Part shown: positions 63,934 to 64,000 of the stretch, one piece after another
Layout: every line of letters begins with the position of its first letter
Numbering within the stretch: position 1 is the first letter of the stretch
From: Atopsyche davidsoni
Lineage: Eukaryota; Arthropoda; Insecta; Trichoptera; Hydrobiosidae
NCBI GenBank assembly: GCA_022113835.1
Contig: JAILWY010000028.1
Span: 2,976,001-3,040,000, forward strand
DNA: 64,000 nucleotides
Direction: 5' to 3'
Position numbers and translations under genes: made by a program
The notes under the pieces: generated by a model
Database searches by the model: none
What the model was told of the DNA's origin: nothing
What the model saw: only the letters and a program-made list of their open reading frames with translations

Positions 63934-64000
63934 ATATATATATCCTCCTCTGTGAAGAGGGTCCAGAAGAAGAAGAATAGCACGAATTCCTAAGCTAATG

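Overview
This is a window of an AT-rich insect nuclear genome (order not resolved; Lepidoptera or another holometabolous insect is plausible). The evidence is one large gene split into many exons with GT-AG junctions, long AT-rich introns full of decayed transposons, a short run of the arthropod telomere-type TTAGG repeat, and proteins that match insect families. Nothing looks prokaryotic: there are no operons, rRNA genes, CRISPR arrays or compact coding runs.

Layout. Positions 1-9.8 kb are AT-rich with no gene I can support. From 37.3 kb down to 10.8 kb the minus strand carries a complete salt-inducible kinase 3 gene (Sik3). I reconstructed 19 coding exons with consistent splice phases, giving a predicted protein of 1810 residues. 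The order is N-terminal kinase domain, UBA-like domain, three basophilic (PKA/14-3-3 type) sites, a Gln/Met repeat, a serine-rich repeat and a KA1-like C-terminus. Intron 1 (23.7-37.2 kb) is a transposon store: a mariner relative inside a TA-rich tandem array, a 1.7 kb foldback repeat, a MITE with long terminal inverted repeats, a tRNA-derived SINE, a hAT-like MITE and LINE 3' ends. The Sik3 promoter is a CpG-rich island at about 37.3-37.7 kb, with a perfect palindromic CRE at 37882.

On the plus strand, 39.8-40.2 kb encodes a small, probably secreted protein that I do not recognise. From 40.4 to 50 kb there is only repeat DNA. Its most unusual part is a series of about eleven diverged GC-rich units at 43.9-47.9 kb, interrupted by a broken mariner.

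From about 50.4 to 58.3 kb the plus strand carries a small gene encoding a protein that is essentially one Pointed/SAM domain. This matches edl/mae, the modulator of the ETS factors Pointed and Yan. It has a non-coding first exon, a 4.8 kb intron containing a cluster of ETS-type sites, and two coding exons. The remainder to 64 kb is intergenic, with a TTAA-flanked piggyBac relative at 61.55-62.59 kb and further SINE and MITE copies.

The two recognised genes act in different signalling systems: LKB1/cAMP to CRTC and class IIa HDACs for Sik3, and receptor tyrosine kinase/MAPK to ETS factors for edl. I see no evidence that they form a functional cluster. Both have candidate feedback sites: CREs near Sik3 and ETS sites inside edl.
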